Source: Bacillota bacterium (GTDB lineage: Bacteria > Bacillota > Clostridia > Christensenellales > Aristaeellaceae). Taken from it: a DNA stretch of 64,000 nucleotides. The DNA lies in contig JAEYRW010000168.1 of assembly GCA_023435435.1 (NCBI GenBank), positions 1 to 64,000 on the forward strand. The letters run 5' to 3'. Below are positions 43,185-51,915 of this stretch, piece by piece (the first letter of the stretch is position 1; the number at the start of each line of letters is the position of its first letter). Position numbers and translations under genes: made by a program. The notes below the pieces were generated by a model. It was not told the origin of the DNA. It searched no databases and worked only from the letters and a program-made list of their open reading frames with translations.

Positions 43185-43971
43185 TGACCGCCTCACCGCC
43201 TTCCATGCCAACCGTGAGCTCGCCGATGGGCGCGTCGTAGATGCGCTCAATCATGACGTCGGTGAGCTTTTTCGGCACGTCGTCGAATACGATGCGCCCC
43301 TTGTGGATACCGATGATCCTGTCTGCGTACTTCATCGCCACATCCACCTGATGAAGGTTGACGATGCAGGCAATGTTGTTTCTTTTTGTCATGTCGCGAA
43401 TCTGGTCCATGACGGTCTTGGACGAGCTGGGGTCGAGCGAGGCGATGGGCTCGTCGCACAAAAGGAGCGCCGGGTCCTGCATCATGGCGCGCGCGATGCC
43501 CACGCGCTGCTTCTGGCCGCCGGAAAGCGCGCCTGCCTTTTGATAGATGAGGTCGGAGAGACCGATCATTTCGAGCAGATCGAGGGCCTTCTGCTTTTCC
43601 GCCTCGCTGTAGTTGCCGATGATCGCATTCATGGCGGACATGTAGCCCAGACGCCCGTGGAGCACGTTCTGGAACACAGACAGCCGGTAGACGAGGTTGA
43701 ACGATTGGAAGATCATGCCGATCTGGCGGCGCATGAGCTTCAATTCAGCTTCGCTCCGGATGGCCGCCATGTCCCTTCCCTTGAAGAGGATCTCGCCCTT
43801 TGTGGGCGCGATGATCCGGTTGACGCAGCGCAGAACCGTGGATTTCCCCGCGCCGGACGGCCCGATGATGACCGCCAGTTCGCCCGCGCGCACGTCGAAG
43901 GACACGTCCTCCACCGCCTGCACCTGGCCGTAATATTTCTGAAGGTGGGTGATTTCCAGCACCTTATCCAT
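43177..43971 (-). CDS. phnC: Phosphonate ABC transporter ATPase (second system)
   Basis: A 264-residue PhnC ATPase. Walker A is GPSGAGKSTVLRCVN, the signature is LSGGQKQRVGIARAMMQ, Walker B is LLLCDEPIASLDP and the switch is VNLHQVDVA. It is closely similar in layout to the first phnC of this window, indicating an old duplication of the importer. The ATG at 43971 follows GGAAGGG. A hairpin separates it from phnD. Confidence 0.95.
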   Translation of the reverse strand: MDKVLEITHLQKYYGQVQAVEDVSFDVRAGELAVIIGPSGAGKSTVLRCVNRIIAPTKGEILFKGRDMAAIRSEAELKLMRRQIGMIFQSFNLVYRLSVFQNVLHGRLGYMSAMNAIIGNYSEAEKQKALDLLEMIGLSDLIYQKAGALSGGQKQRVGIARAMMQDPALLLCDEPIASLDPSSSKTVMDQIRDMTKRNNIACIVNLHQVDVAMKYADRIIGIHKGRIVFDDVPKKLTDVMIERIYDAPIGELTVGMEGGEAVNA

Positions 43972-44007
43972 GTGATCCCTTCCTTCCCGCGCCTTCCTAT
44001 GAAACGA

Positions 44008-44030
44008 CCGTCTTGCGCGGCGCAAGACGG
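44008..44030 (-). other. Intercistronic hairpin after phnD
   Basis: CCGTCTTGCG (44008-44017) pairs perfectly with CGCAAGACGG (44021-44030). No T-run. It is placed like the hairpins after two other binding-protein genes in the window. Confidence 0.5.
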
Positions 44031-44051
44031 CCGTATTCCGTGAGAAGGCGC

Positions 44052-44954
44052 TTAGTCGCTGAGGCCGTACTTGTCCTTCAGCGCGGCGAGGTAATCGTAG
44101 TCGCTGTCGGAGACCTCGATGTAGCGCTTGTCGGGGCTGCCGAAGTATTCGTCGTCATCATAGGAGAGAAGGAAATCGAGCACCTTGTCCTTGAGCTCCT
44201 GCGGCAGATCCTTCTGGATGGCGATGGGGCTGCCGGGGATGAGCGCGGACTGGAAGAGGATCTTCAGGTCCCCGTCGTTGAAGTTGCCCTTTTCAAGCTG
44301 GTTGGCATAGGTGCTCGAGGAGACGGCGCCCGCGTCGACGTTGCCCTGAATGACCGCCTGGATGGAGCTGGGATGGGTGCCCGCGAACATCGCCGTCGAG
44401 AAGAACACGCCGTCGGTGTGCAGATCGTCAAAGGTGAGGTTCAACTCCGGAAGGGCATTGATGATGCTGTCGGAGGGAATGACGTTGCCGGAGGTGGATT
44501 CGGGGTCGACGAAGGAGAAGCTCTTTCCCTTGAGGTCCGCAAGCGTCTCGATGCCGCTGTCCGCGCGGGTGACGATGTAGGAATAGTAGCCCGCCACGCC
44601 GTTGGTGCCGGTAACAACCAGGCACTCCGCGCCGGAGCGCTCCCGCGCCACCACGTAGGAGAAGGGGCCGAAGCCCGCGAGCTGGGCCTTGCCGGTGCGC
44701 ATGGCTTCGACCGCGGCACTGTAGTCGGTGGCCCGGTAGATGGTCACGGGAATGCCGATGGCCTCGGACATCGCCGCCGCCATGTCGTCGCGGAGCTGCA
44801 CGGATTTTTCGGTGTCCTCGCCCGGAATCAGAACCATGATGAACTCATCGAGTCCGTAGTTGCCCTCGGCGGCGGCGTTTGCGGCAAATCCCGCCAGCGC
44901 GGCGCCGATCATGGTGAGGACAAGAAGAAGCGTGCCGATTCTTTTCATGCGCAT
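44052..44954 (-). CDS. phnD: Phosphonate-binding protein (second system)
   Basis: A 300-residue exported PhnD-family protein with a signal peptide (residues 1-29). Family blocks: MVLIPGEDTEKSVQ, ATDYSAAVEAMRTGKAQLA, VDPESTSGNVIPS and SSIQAVIQGNVDAGAVSSST. It leads the C-P lyase operon and probably has broad or alkylphosphonate specificity, unlike the phnWX-linked homolog. No lipobox cysteine. Confidence 0.94.
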   Translation of the reverse strand: MRMKRIGTLLLVLTMIGAALAGFAANAAAEGNYGLDEFIMVLIPGEDTEKSVQLRDDMAAAMSEAIGIPVTIYRATDYSAAVEAMRTGKAQLAGFGPFSYVVARERSGAECLVVTGTNGVAGYYSYIVTRADSGIETLADLKGKSFSFVDPESTSGNVIPSDSIINALPELNLTFDDLHTDGVFFSTAMFAGTHPSSIQAVIQGNVDAGAVSSSTYANQLEKGNFNDGDLKILFQSALIPGSPIAIQKDLPQELKDKVLDFLLSYDDDEYFGSPDKRYIEVSDSDYDYLAALKDKYGLSD

Positions 44955-45010
44955 GAATTTCTCTCCTTTGATGCTTTGATCTTGGTTTCTCTAGTCAGCC
45001 TCATCATACG

Positions 45011-45021
45011 GACAGACTGTC
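45011..45021. promoter_or_regulatory. Short palindrome in the phnD-phnF divergent region
   Basis: GACAG, A, CTGTC lies in the 200-bp gap between the divergent phnD and phnF genes. On the minus strand a TTGACA overlaps its edge. It is a candidate regulator site, but no second copy is seen. Confidence 0.3.
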
Positions 45022-45072
45022 AAGGCGCCAAGTCGGGGAAATCAATTATCAGTAAAACCGGGTTTGAAGGGA

Positions 45073-45101
45073 TTGTGCGGCAGCAAAGGGGCCGCTATAA
45101 T
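45073..45101 (+). promoter_or_regulatory. Promoter of the GntR regulator
   Basis: TTGTGC at 45073-45078 and TATAAT at 45096-45101 are 17 nt apart, about 55 nt before the regulator start. Confidence 0.65.
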
Positions 45102-45155
45102 GAAAATCGAAGGAGACGGCTTAAAAAAAGCGTGGATATTGTGAGGTGATCCTAA

Positions 45156-45863
45156 ATGAAAGACGCCCCCGGCTGGGATATGATCGTCGATCAGTTGATC
45201 CGCGACGTCCGTGAGAATCAGTTCCAAAAGGATGAACGTCTGCCCAGCGAAAACGAGATGGCGACCCGCTTCGGCGTGCCGCGCTCGGACATCCGCAAGG
45301 CTTACGACCGGCTCAAGGAATTGGGTTACGTCTATTCCGTGCAGGGGAGCGGCAGCTTCTTCGCCGGGGAGCGGGAAATGATCCCCCTGCAAATGCGCGG
45401 CGGGGGCTTTTCAAAAAAAATGCGCGAGATGGGACTGCCCTACGAGTCGCGGAATATCGAGGGAAGAAAAATCCCCTATAATTCAATGATCTATGATTCG
45501 CTGGGTGCAAAGAGGGGCGAGAAGGTCTGGAAAATCGTCCGGTTGCGCACGATCAATCACGAACCCGCGGCGATCCATACGAGCTATTTGCCCGAAAAGG
45601 AATTCCCTGCGCTTCCCAGGGACGCCGCGCGCATCACCTCCATCTATGAATACTTTCAGGAAACCGGACACGAGGGGCACAGGGGAAAAGGCGGTCAGCT
45701 GCGGGTCACCACCATGCAAAAAAAGGAGCGTGAAATCCTGCAGGTCCAGGGATACGCGCCCGCGTTGACGCTGAGCGGCCTGCGGCTGGCGGCGGATGGG
45801 GAAACGCTGCTCGAGGTATTCTCCACCGTTTACCGGAGCGATCGCTTTATTTTCCTGCTGTAA
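45156..45863 (+). CDS. phnF: GntR/HutC-family regulator, PhnF-like
   Basis: A 235-residue regulator. The N-terminal winged helix (residues about 5-72: LPSENEMATRFGVPRSDIRK, LGYVYSVQGSGSFF) is GntR type. The C-terminal UTRA ligand domain includes TSYLPEKEFPAL and the closing EVFSTVYRSDRFIF. Divergent from the phn operon, it is the natural candidate for its local control, as PhnF is in other bacteria. The ATG at 45156 follows GAGGTGATCCTAA. Confidence 0.88.
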   Translation: MKDAPGWDMIVDQLIRDVRENQFQKDERLPSENEMATRFGVPRSDIRKAYDRLKELGYVYSVQGSGSFFAGEREMIPLQMRGGGFSKKMREMGLPYESRNIEGRKIPYNSMIYDSLGAKRGEKVWKIVRLRTINHEPAAIHTSYLPEKEFPALPRDAARITSIYEYFQETGHEGHRGKGGQLRVTTMQKKEREILQVQGYAPALTLSGLRLAADGETLLEVFSTVYRSDRFIFLL

Positions 45864-46082
45864 GAACATCCGCCGCGCAACGGCCCGGTGCCCGGCCAAT
45901 CCGAGTACGGAACCCAATTGGCATTTTATGACGGGAGGGGCGGTGACGGCACAGAGATTTGATCGTCTCGCAACGGCCGATCAAGATCGATCGACGGATT
46001 TCACGCCGATGAAGATTCGTGTTTCGTCCCCAAAGGCAAACATCCGCATCTCACGATTCCGACAAAGAGAGGGACCCAATTC

Positions 46083-46682
46083 ATGCTGTCTATTGCGCCG
46101 ACCATTGAAGATGAAGTGAAACTGAAGGACACGACCCTTGGCGCCTTTACACAAATACGGACCCACAGCATACTGGTGGAGGCCGTCGTCGGCGACTTCA
46201 CGTACTGCGCCGGCTACAATCAGATCTACTACGCGAATATCGGAAAATTCTGCTCCATCGCCAGTTTTGTCCGCATCAACCCAGGGAATCACCCCACCTA
46301 TACAAGAATCGCCCAGCATCATTTCACCTACCGCAGCAAGATGTTCGGCTTCGGGGAAGACGACGAGGCGTTTTTTTCCTGGAGACGGGGAGATCCGGTA
46401 GAGATCGGCAATGATGTGTGGATTGGACATGGCGCGACCATTATGCCGGGCGTGACAATCGGAAACGGCGCGGTCATCGGCGCCGGCGCGGTCGTCACGA
46501 AGAATGTGGAACCGTATTCCGTCGTCGTGGGGGTGCCGGCCAAAAAAATCAAAATGCGCTTTCCGGAGGACCTGATTCCGAAAATAGAACGCGCGGCATG
46601 GTGGGACTGGGATTATGATACCATCAAGGAACGGCTCGATGATTTTCGCGATTTCGAGGCGTTTGCCAGCAAGTACCTTTAA
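46083..46682 (+). CDS. Left-handed beta-helix acetyltransferase of the phosphonate-associated type
   Basis: A 199-residue hexapeptide-repeat transferase (trimeric left-handed beta-helix fold). Repeats run from about residue 15, with IGKFCSIASFVRIN, the typical extruded loop HHFTYRSKMFGFGEDDEAFF, then IGNDVWIGHGATIMPGVTIG and VGVPAKKIK. A group of such proteins is often encoded with C-P lyase genes and may acylate an aminophosphonate. No phnO is present, so it may do that detoxifying step. It lies 219 bp after phnF on the same strand; that gap contains no other gene. Confidence 0.85.
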   Translation: MLSIAPTIEDEVKLKDTTLGAFTQIRTHSILVEAVVGDFTYCAGYNQIYYANIGKFCSIASFVRINPGNHPTYTRIAQHHFTYRSKMFGFGEDDEAFFSWRRGDPVEIGNDVWIGHGATIMPGVTIGNGAVIGAGAVVTKNVEPYSVVVGVPAKKIKMRFPEDLIPKIERAAWWDWDYDTIKERLDDFRDFEAFASKYL

Positions 46683-46940
46683 GGGAGTGCAGCAAAGAAC
46701 CGAGTCGTAAACAGGCGGGAAAAAGCGGTGGATTGGAACCGTGAATGGCAAGCAACGGCCCCACCCCGATGGCAGATCATCCATGCGTCTGCCGGGGCGC
46801 GGCGCGCGTGCAAGCGCCATGCCCGCACAGGCCCACATGCTCAAGCGCCTCGAGGCTGACAAAAAGGGCGGCGTCCCTCTGCCGGAGAAGGAAGCCCGCG
46901 TGTTTACCAGCTTTATCCGCTCATGCCATCCGCCGCCCCA

Positions 46941-46973
46941 TTGAAAGCCCCGACGTTCTGTCGGGGCTTTCAA
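46941..46973. terminator. Strong bidirectional-type terminator
   Basis: A perfect 14-bp stem, TTGAAAGCCCCGAC (46941-46954) with GTCGGGGCTTTCAA (46960-46973), followed by TTT. Bases 46683-46940 before it contain only a small doubtful frame. Confidence 0.75.
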
Positions 46974-47371
46974 TTTCCGACGACCATTCGGTTGGCTTCG
47001 CTGCCGCGGCCGTCGCGCGGAGATGCTGGGAATTTCAATCCGAATTGTGGCATATTTTCTTCGCCTCAACATATTATTGTTACAGACGATTTGGGCAGAG
47101 CGGAGTCCTTTTTTTCAAGCGTTCAAAAATAAATTCAAAAAAGCGCGGATCATGACTAAATTTCTTCTTAATTTGGTCGAAATAGATGTCAGAAAGAAAT
47201 TTATGTGGACAAAATAAGAAGACGTACGGCTTTTGTCTCAAACTTAGCCCAATATCTTTAAAGCAACAAAAAGAAGCGCAAGAAGAACGCACGCATAATT
47301 GCATACGGACAAAGTCTTAATTTTGACTTTATTCCGTTGAGCTGTAAATGAACGAATTAGGAGGAGAGCAC
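46974..47371. other. AT-rich intergenic region with candidate promoter
   Basis: This is markedly AT-richer than everything around it (especially 47040-47350), with no convincing gene. TTGACT (47323-47328) and TAAATG (47345-47350), 16 nt apart, precede an AGGAGGAG ribosome binding site and may drive the next gene. Confidence 0.4.
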
Positions 47372-47962
47372 ATGATATCCGCAATCAAAATCAGCCAGAT
47401 TTCAGTGGTGTCCCCCGATTTGTCCGAAAAGGCCAAATCCTCCACTGTTGTCGCGCAGGAGACCAAGCAAAAGGACAAGACAGAATCCAACAACATTACC
47501 GATACCGTATCATTGGGCACGATGACGTATTCCGCGGGAACATACAACCGGCAGGCCATCAGGGACGCGGCGGATCAGCGGTTTGAGAGCATGCGCGCGC
47601 TGGTGGGCCAGTATCTCAACAGGCAGGGCGAAGCGGCAAAGCAGATTTCCGCCGCCGAAAGCAGCACGCAGGCAGTCGCACCGACCGGGTCGGACATCTC
47701 CCAAAGCAGCGATTGGGGCGTCGATGCCGTCAGCGACAGGATCCTTCAGTTCGCGGCGGCCGTCTCAAGCGGTGACAGGACCTCTTACGGGGCGCTGAAG
47801 AGCGCCATCGACAAGGGCTTCCAGCAGGCCTCGAAGGCGCTGGGCGGCGAGCTGTACGGCGTCAGCCAGGAGACTTATAAGGAAGTGATCCGCAAACTCG
47901 ACGCGTGGAAGGACGACGAGACCAAGTCGCGCGACATGTTCATCGAGCAGCAAATCGGTTAG
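47372..47962 (+). CDS. Hypothetical protein, alpha-helical
   Basis: A 196-residue soluble protein of no family I recognise. There is no signal peptide. The N-terminal 60 residues are Ser/Thr/Lys-rich and probably disordered. The rest is helical (AIRDAADQRFESMRALVGQY, SDRILQFAAAVS, TSYGALKSAIDKGFQQASKA, TYKEVIRKLDAW). The ATG at 47372 follows AGGAGGAG, which supports translation. It is closed by a terminator at 48106-48127 and stands alone. Confidence 0.7.
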   Translation: MISAIKISQISVVSPDLSEKAKSSTVVAQETKQKDKTESNNITDTVSLGTMTYSAGTYNRQAIRDAADQRFESMRALVGQYLNRQGEAAKQISAAESSTQAVAPTGSDISQSSDWGVDAVSDRILQFAAAVSSGDRTSYGALKSAIDKGFQQASKALGGELYGVSQETYKEVIRKLDAWKDDETKSRDMFIEQQIG

Positions 47963-48105
47963 GAACATCCTTTCCACGTAAACGCGCGCGGGGACGGTGC
48001 GCTTTCGCGGTTCTGTGCCCGGAGAAATCCGCTCGGCGCAATCCGGCGAACGCGCCGCCCCCGCGTATAAATTGATTGGAAGCGCCGATTCCGCGCATCG
48101 TTTTG

Positions 48106-48127
48106 CCCGCCGGAAGGCGGGTTTTTT
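48106..48127 (+). terminator. Intrinsic terminator
   Basis: CCCGCC (48106-48111) pairs with GGCGGG (48116-48121), followed by six T residues. Confidence 0.75.
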
Positions 48128-48215
48128 GATGCGCGGCGCGTTCGGCGGGGCGTGTTTCAGCCCCGCTTCAAAGGGGGTACATCAAGGCAAAGGGGTATGG
48201 AAGGGAGAGGATCAT

Positions 48216-49538
48216 ATGGCAACCTATTTCAGCGAAATTCCAACCATTGCGTACCGCGGGCCGGGGAGCGCGGAGGCTCTCGCGTTCAAGTTCTACGATC
48301 CGGACCGGGTGGTTTTGGGAAAGACGATGCGGGAGCATCTGCCCTTCGCCATGGCGTGGTGGCACAATCTTGGGGCGGCGGGGGTCGACATGTTCGGACA
48401 GGGCACCGCGGACAAGAGCTTTGGCGCGGTACCCGGGACAATGGCCCATGCCCACGCCAAGGTGGATGAGGGGTTCGAATTCATGCGGAAGCTGGGCATC
48501 GGATCTTTCTGCTTTCACGATATGGACCTGGTGCCCGAGGCGGACACGCTGGAGGAGACCAATCAGCGTCTGGACGAAATTGCGGACCACATCCTCCAAA
48601 AGATGGAGGAGACGGGCATCCGCCTTCTGTGGGGCACCGCCAACCTGTTCAGCCATCCCCGGTACATGAACGGAGCGGGCTCGGCCAACGAGCTCGATGT
48701 CTATTGCCACGCGGCGGCGCAGATCAAAAAGGCGCTGGACATCACCGTCCGGCTGGGCGGCAGGGGCTACGTGTTCTGGGGCGGCCGCGAGGGCTACGAA
48801 ACGCTTCTCAACACGGACATGAGGTTTGAGCAGGAGAACATCGCCGCCCTGATGCGCATGGCGGTAGATTACGCAAGGTCCATCGGCTTTGCGGGGGATT
48901 TCTACATCGAGCCCAAGCCCAAGGAGCCCATGAAGCACCAGTACGACTTTGACGCCGCCACGGCCATCGGTTTTCTGCGCAGGTACGGCCTCGACAGGGA
49001 CTTCAAGCTCAACGTGGAGGCGAACCACGCCACCCTCGCCGGCCATACGTTCCAGCATGAGCTGCGCACCGCGGCCATGAACGGCATGCTCGGCTCCGTG
49101 GACGCCAACCAGGGCGACCTGCTCCTGGGCTGGGACACGGATCACTTTCCGTCCAACGTTTACGACACGACCATGTGCATGTACGAAATCCTGAAATCCG
49201 GCGGACTGAAAAACGGCGGATTTAACTTCGACGCCAAGAACCGCCGCCCCTCCAATGACGCCGCGGACATGTTTCACGCGTTTATCCTGGGCATGGACGC
49301 CTTCGCGCTGGGCCTTCTGAAGGCGGCGCGGCTCATCGAGGACGGGCGGATCGACGAATTCGTCCGGCGGCGCTACGCGTCCTTCGATTCGGCGCTGGGA
49401 AAAAAGCTGCGCGCGGGGAATGCGACCCTCGAGGAGCTGTCGGCCCTCGCGGTGGCAGCCGGGGACGCTTCCAAGCCGGAAAGCGGCAGACAGGAGTATC
49501 TGGAAAACGTCGTCAACGAAATTCTATTCGGCGGCTGA
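48216..49538 (+). CDS. xylA: Xylose isomerase
   Basis: A 440-residue enzyme converting D-xylose to D-xylulose in the cytoplasm. Active-site histidine and partner are in FCFHDMDLVPE. Metal ligands and family blocks: YVFWGGREGYETLLNTD, YIEPKPKEPMKHQYDFD, KLNVEANHATLAGHTF and SVDANQGDLLLGWDTDHFP. This is the longer class II type. The ATG at 48216 has AAGGGAGAGG. No xylulokinase or transporter lies next to it. Confidence 0.97.
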   Translation: MATYFSEIPTIAYRGPGSAEALAFKFYDPDRVVLGKTMREHLPFAMAWWHNLGAAGVDMFGQGTADKSFGAVPGTMAHAHAKVDEGFEFMRKLGIGSFCFHDMDLVPEADTLEETNQRLDEIADHILQKMEETGIRLLWGTANLFSHPRYMNGAGSANELDVYCHAAAQIKKALDITVRLGGRGYVFWGGREGYETLLNTDMRFEQENIAALMRMAVDYARSIGFAGDFYIEPKPKEPMKHQYDFDAATAIGFLRRYGLDRDFKLNVEANHATLAGHTFQHELRTAAMNGMLGSVDANQGDLLLGWDTDHFPSNVYDTTMCMYEILKSGGLKNGGFNFDAKNRRPSNDAADMFHAFILGMDAFALGLLKAARLIEDGRIDEFVRRRYASFDSALGKKLRAGNATLEELSALAVAAGDASKPESGRQEYLENVVNEILFGG

Positions 49539-49567
49539 CCGGATTCGGGCATCGGCTTTTGCGCAAG

Positions 49568-49595
49568 AGGGCTCCGGGAAGGCGGGGCCCTTTTT
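49568..49595 (+). terminator. Terminator after xylA
   Basis: GGGCTCC and GGGGCCC form an imperfect stem, followed by five T residues. Confidence 0.5.
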
Positions 49596-49639
49596 GCGTC
49601 CAAATGTGTCCCGCGTCTCAACAATCTGTGAATTCGCGA

Positions 49640-49663
49640 CCGCCGCGCGGCGGTTTTTATTTT
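49640..49663 (+). terminator. Second terminator after xylA
   Basis: The perfect CCGCCG-CG-CGGCGG palindrome (49640-49653) is followed by TTTTTATTTTATTT. Confidence 0.7.
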
Positions 49664-49719
49664 ATTTAAGGTTCGGCGGGTATTCTATGGACACGGGGAA
49701 CGGAAACGGAGGAGGCAAC

Positions 49720-50628
49720 ATGAAGTTTTTTCACAAAAGGTTCGTCTGGGCGGCGTGCTACGCGCTGGTGCTGACGATTTTCACGGCGTATGTCGCGCTG
49801 GACACGTTCGTGATCCCCCGGACGTATGCGGTTCTGCCGCAGTCCACCGCCCAGGCCGAATCGGGGTTCGACGCGGCAGCGTCCACGAGCGCGCCCGTCG
49901 TTACCGAAAATACATACGCGGACGGCAGCGTAACCATCACCCTTACAGAATACCGGGCGTACGACACGACAATCTACGTGGCGGACATCACCCTCGCAAG
50001 CGCCGACGCCCTCAAAACCGCCTTCGCGGAGAATTCCTACGGGCGCAACATCAAGGAGGCGACCAGCGACATCGCGGGCGAGAACGGCGCGATTCTGGCC
50101 GTCAACGGGGATTTTTACGGCGCGCGCACGTCCGGCTATGTCATCCGAAACGGCGTCCTCTACCGCGCCGCCGCCGCATCGGCCTCGCAGGAGGACCTGG
50201 TGATCTACGAGGACGGCTCGTTTGAAATCGTGCGGGAGGGCGACGTCACCGCCGAGGAGTTGCTCGCCGCCGGGGCCGCGCAGGTGCTGTCCTTCGGGCC
50301 GGGACTCGTCGAGGACGGAGAAATTACGGTGACGGCGGACGAGGAAGTCGACCAGGCCATGACCAGCAACCCGCGCACCGCCATCGGAATCATCGACCAG
50401 CTCCACTACGTCATGGTGGTCGCGGACGGCCGCACGAGCCAGAGCGCCGGCCTTTCGCTCTACGAGCTTGCGACGTTCATGCAGGGGTTGGGCGCTGCCA
50501 CCGCCTACAACCTCGACGGCGGCGGTTCCTCCACCATGTACTTCAACGGCGAGGTTGTCAACAACCCCACAACCAACGGGAAATCCATCCAGGAAAGGAG
50601 CGTGAGCGACATTGTCTACATCGGTTAA
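49720..50628 (+). CDS. Phosphodiester glycosidase-family (NAGPA domain) membrane protein
   Basis: A 302-residue protein with an N-terminal transmembrane anchor or uncleaved signal (residues about 8-28). The extracytoplasmic NAGPA/DUF2233 domain shows AILAVNGDFYGARTSGYVIR, NPRTAIGIID, MVVADGRTSQSAGLSLYE and the typical YNLDGGGSSTMYFNG. Family members remove N-acetylglucosamine-1-phosphate from phosphodiesters or act on cell-wall sugars. The ATG at 49720 has GGAGG. It overlaps the small membrane protein downstream by 17 nt. Confidence 0.88.
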   Translation: MKFFHKRFVWAACYALVLTIFTAYVALDTFVIPRTYAVLPQSTAQAESGFDAAASTSAPVVTENTYADGSVTITLTEYRAYDTTIYVADITLASADALKTAFAENSYGRNIKEATSDIAGENGAILAVNGDFYGARTSGYVIRNGVLYRAAAASASQEDLVIYEDGSFEIVREGDVTAEELLAAGAAQVLSFGPGLVEDGEITVTADEEVDQAMTSNPRTAIGIIDQLHYVMVVADGRTSQSAGLSLYELATFMQGLGAATAYNLDGGGSSTMYFNGEVVNNPTTNGKSIQERSVSDIVYIG

Positions 50629-51001
50629 AAAAACGGCCGCCGCATACCTGGGCGCCACTCTGTTCTGCGGATTCTTCAGCTACGTCTACGAGCGGTTCAG
50701 CCACGGCGTGTATTCCGATTACATGGTGTATCTCTTTCTGTTCCCGCTTCTGGGCGGGACGCTGCCCTACGGCGCGATGCTGCTCCTGGGCGCCCGCCCG
50801 CCCCGGCGCCCGGCGGCGAATCTGTTCAACGCCGGAATCGCGACGCTGGCCGTAGGCAGCCTGATGGCGGGCATTTTCGAAATTTACGGGACGGATTCCT
50901 CCTTCCTTTCCGTCTATTGGTGGGCGGGTGGGGCGCTGACGGCGCTGGGCATAATCGCATATCTTTTCGCCCCGCGTGGAACGATAACGAAAAAGGAGTG
51001 A
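50612..51001 (+). CDS. Small integral membrane protein, unknown function
   Basis: A 129-residue protein with about four hydrophobic helices (YLGATLFCGFFSYVY, MVYLFLFPLLGGTL, GIATLAVGSLMAGIF, WWAGGALTALGIIAYLF). The TTG start at 50612 overlaps the end of the glycosidase-family gene, with GGAG 11 nt upstream, which suggests coupled expression. I do not recognise the family. Confidence 0.65.
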   Translation: MSTSVKKTAAAYLGATLFCGFFSYVYERFSHGVYSDYMVYLFLFPLLGGTLPYGAMLLLGARPPRRPAANLFNAGIATLAVGSLMAGIFEIYGTDSSFLSVYWWAGGALTALGIIAYLFAPRGTITKKE

Positions 51002-51006
51002 TTTCC

Positions 51007-51867
51007 ATGCAGGGCACCAAATCGCCGACGTTTCCCGAACAGCATCAGCAGAAGCAGCCGGGCTCCGAGGCGCGGATGAATCCTCAGCCCCAATACGACA
51101 ACCCCAGCTACAAGGCCGCGGGCAAGATGGCGGGGAAGAAGGCCATCATCACCGGCGGGGACAGCGGCATCGGTCGCGCGGTGGCGCTGATCTACGCCAA
51201 GGAGGGCGCGGACGTCTCCATCCTCTACCTCAACGAGCACAGGGACGCCGAGGACGCCGCCCGGGCGATCCGGGGACAGGGCCGAACGTGCGAGGCCATC
51301 GCCGTGGACCTGAAGACCGAGGACGCCGCGGCGTGGGCCGTGGGCGAGGTCGTGAAAAAGCTGGGCGGGTTGGACGTTCTGGTCAACAACGCGGGCGTCC
51401 AGTATCCCCAGAATTCCATCGAGGACATCACGAAGGAGCAGCTCATCCACACGTTCGAGAGCAACTTCTTTTCCTGCTTCTATGCCACCAAGGCTGCGCT
51501 TCCCCATCTGAAACAGGGGGCGTGCGTCATCAACACCGCGTCCGTCACCGCCTTCGAGGGCAATCCCCGGCTCATCGATTACTCGGCCACAAAGGGGGCC
51601 ATCGTGTCGTTCACGCGCTCCATGGCGCTCTCGCTGGTGGCGCGCCAGATTCGCGTCAACGCCGTGGCGCCGGGCCCCGTCTGGACGCCCCTCATCGTCT
51701 CGAGCTTTTCCGCCGGGGAGGTGGGCACGTTCGGCTCCACAACGCCCATGGAGCGCGCCGCCCAGCCCTGCGAGCTCGCGCCGGTCTACGTGTACCTCGC
51801 CACCGACGATTCCACCAATGTTACCGGCCAGGTGTTCAACATAAACGGCGGAACCATCGTCAACTGA
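51007..51867 (+). CDS. Short-chain dehydrogenase/reductase (general-stress type, YdaD-like)
   Basis: A 286-residue NAD(P)-dependent oxidoreductase. The cofactor loop is TGGDSGIGRAVA. NNAGVQYP follows and the catalytic tetrad includes INTASV and YSATKGA. The N-terminal 40 residues (KSPTFPEQHQQKQPGSEARM) are typical of the glucose-dehydrogenase-like stress proteins related to YdaD/YhdF. Substrate is unknown. The ATG at 51007 has AAAGGAG. A terminator follows. Confidence 0.9.
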   Translation: MQGTKSPTFPEQHQQKQPGSEARMNPQPQYDNPSYKAAGKMAGKKAIITGGDSGIGRAVALIYAKEGADVSILYLNEHRDAEDAARAIRGQGRTCEAIAVDLKTEDAAAWAVGEVVKKLGGLDVLVNNAGVQYPQNSIEDITKEQLIHTFESNFFSCFYATKAALPHLKQGACVINTASVTAFEGNPRLIDYSATKGAIVSFTRSMALSLVARQIRVNAVAPGPVWTPLIVSSFSAGEVGTFGSTTPMERAAQPCELAPVYVYLATDDSTNVTGQVFNINGGTIVN

Positions 51868-51880
51868 CCCTTTGGAAAGG

Positions 51881-51905
51881 CGCGCCGCCCGGCGCGTCTT
51901 TTTTT
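51881..51905 (+). terminator. Intrinsic terminator after dehydrogenase gene
   Basis: CGCGCC (51881-51886) pairs with GGCGCG (51891-51896), followed by TCTTTTTTT. Confidence 0.75.
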
Positions 51906-51915
51906 GTGTTTTGGG

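Noticed and set aside
46741..46944. A 67-codon plus-strand frame starting with GTG
   Set aside because: No proper ribosome binding site and no conserved-looking sequence; it runs into the terminator stem.
47963..48215. A coding extension upstream of xylA
   Set aside because: The open frame crosses a clear terminator and the ATG at 48216 has a strong ribosome binding site and matches the family start.
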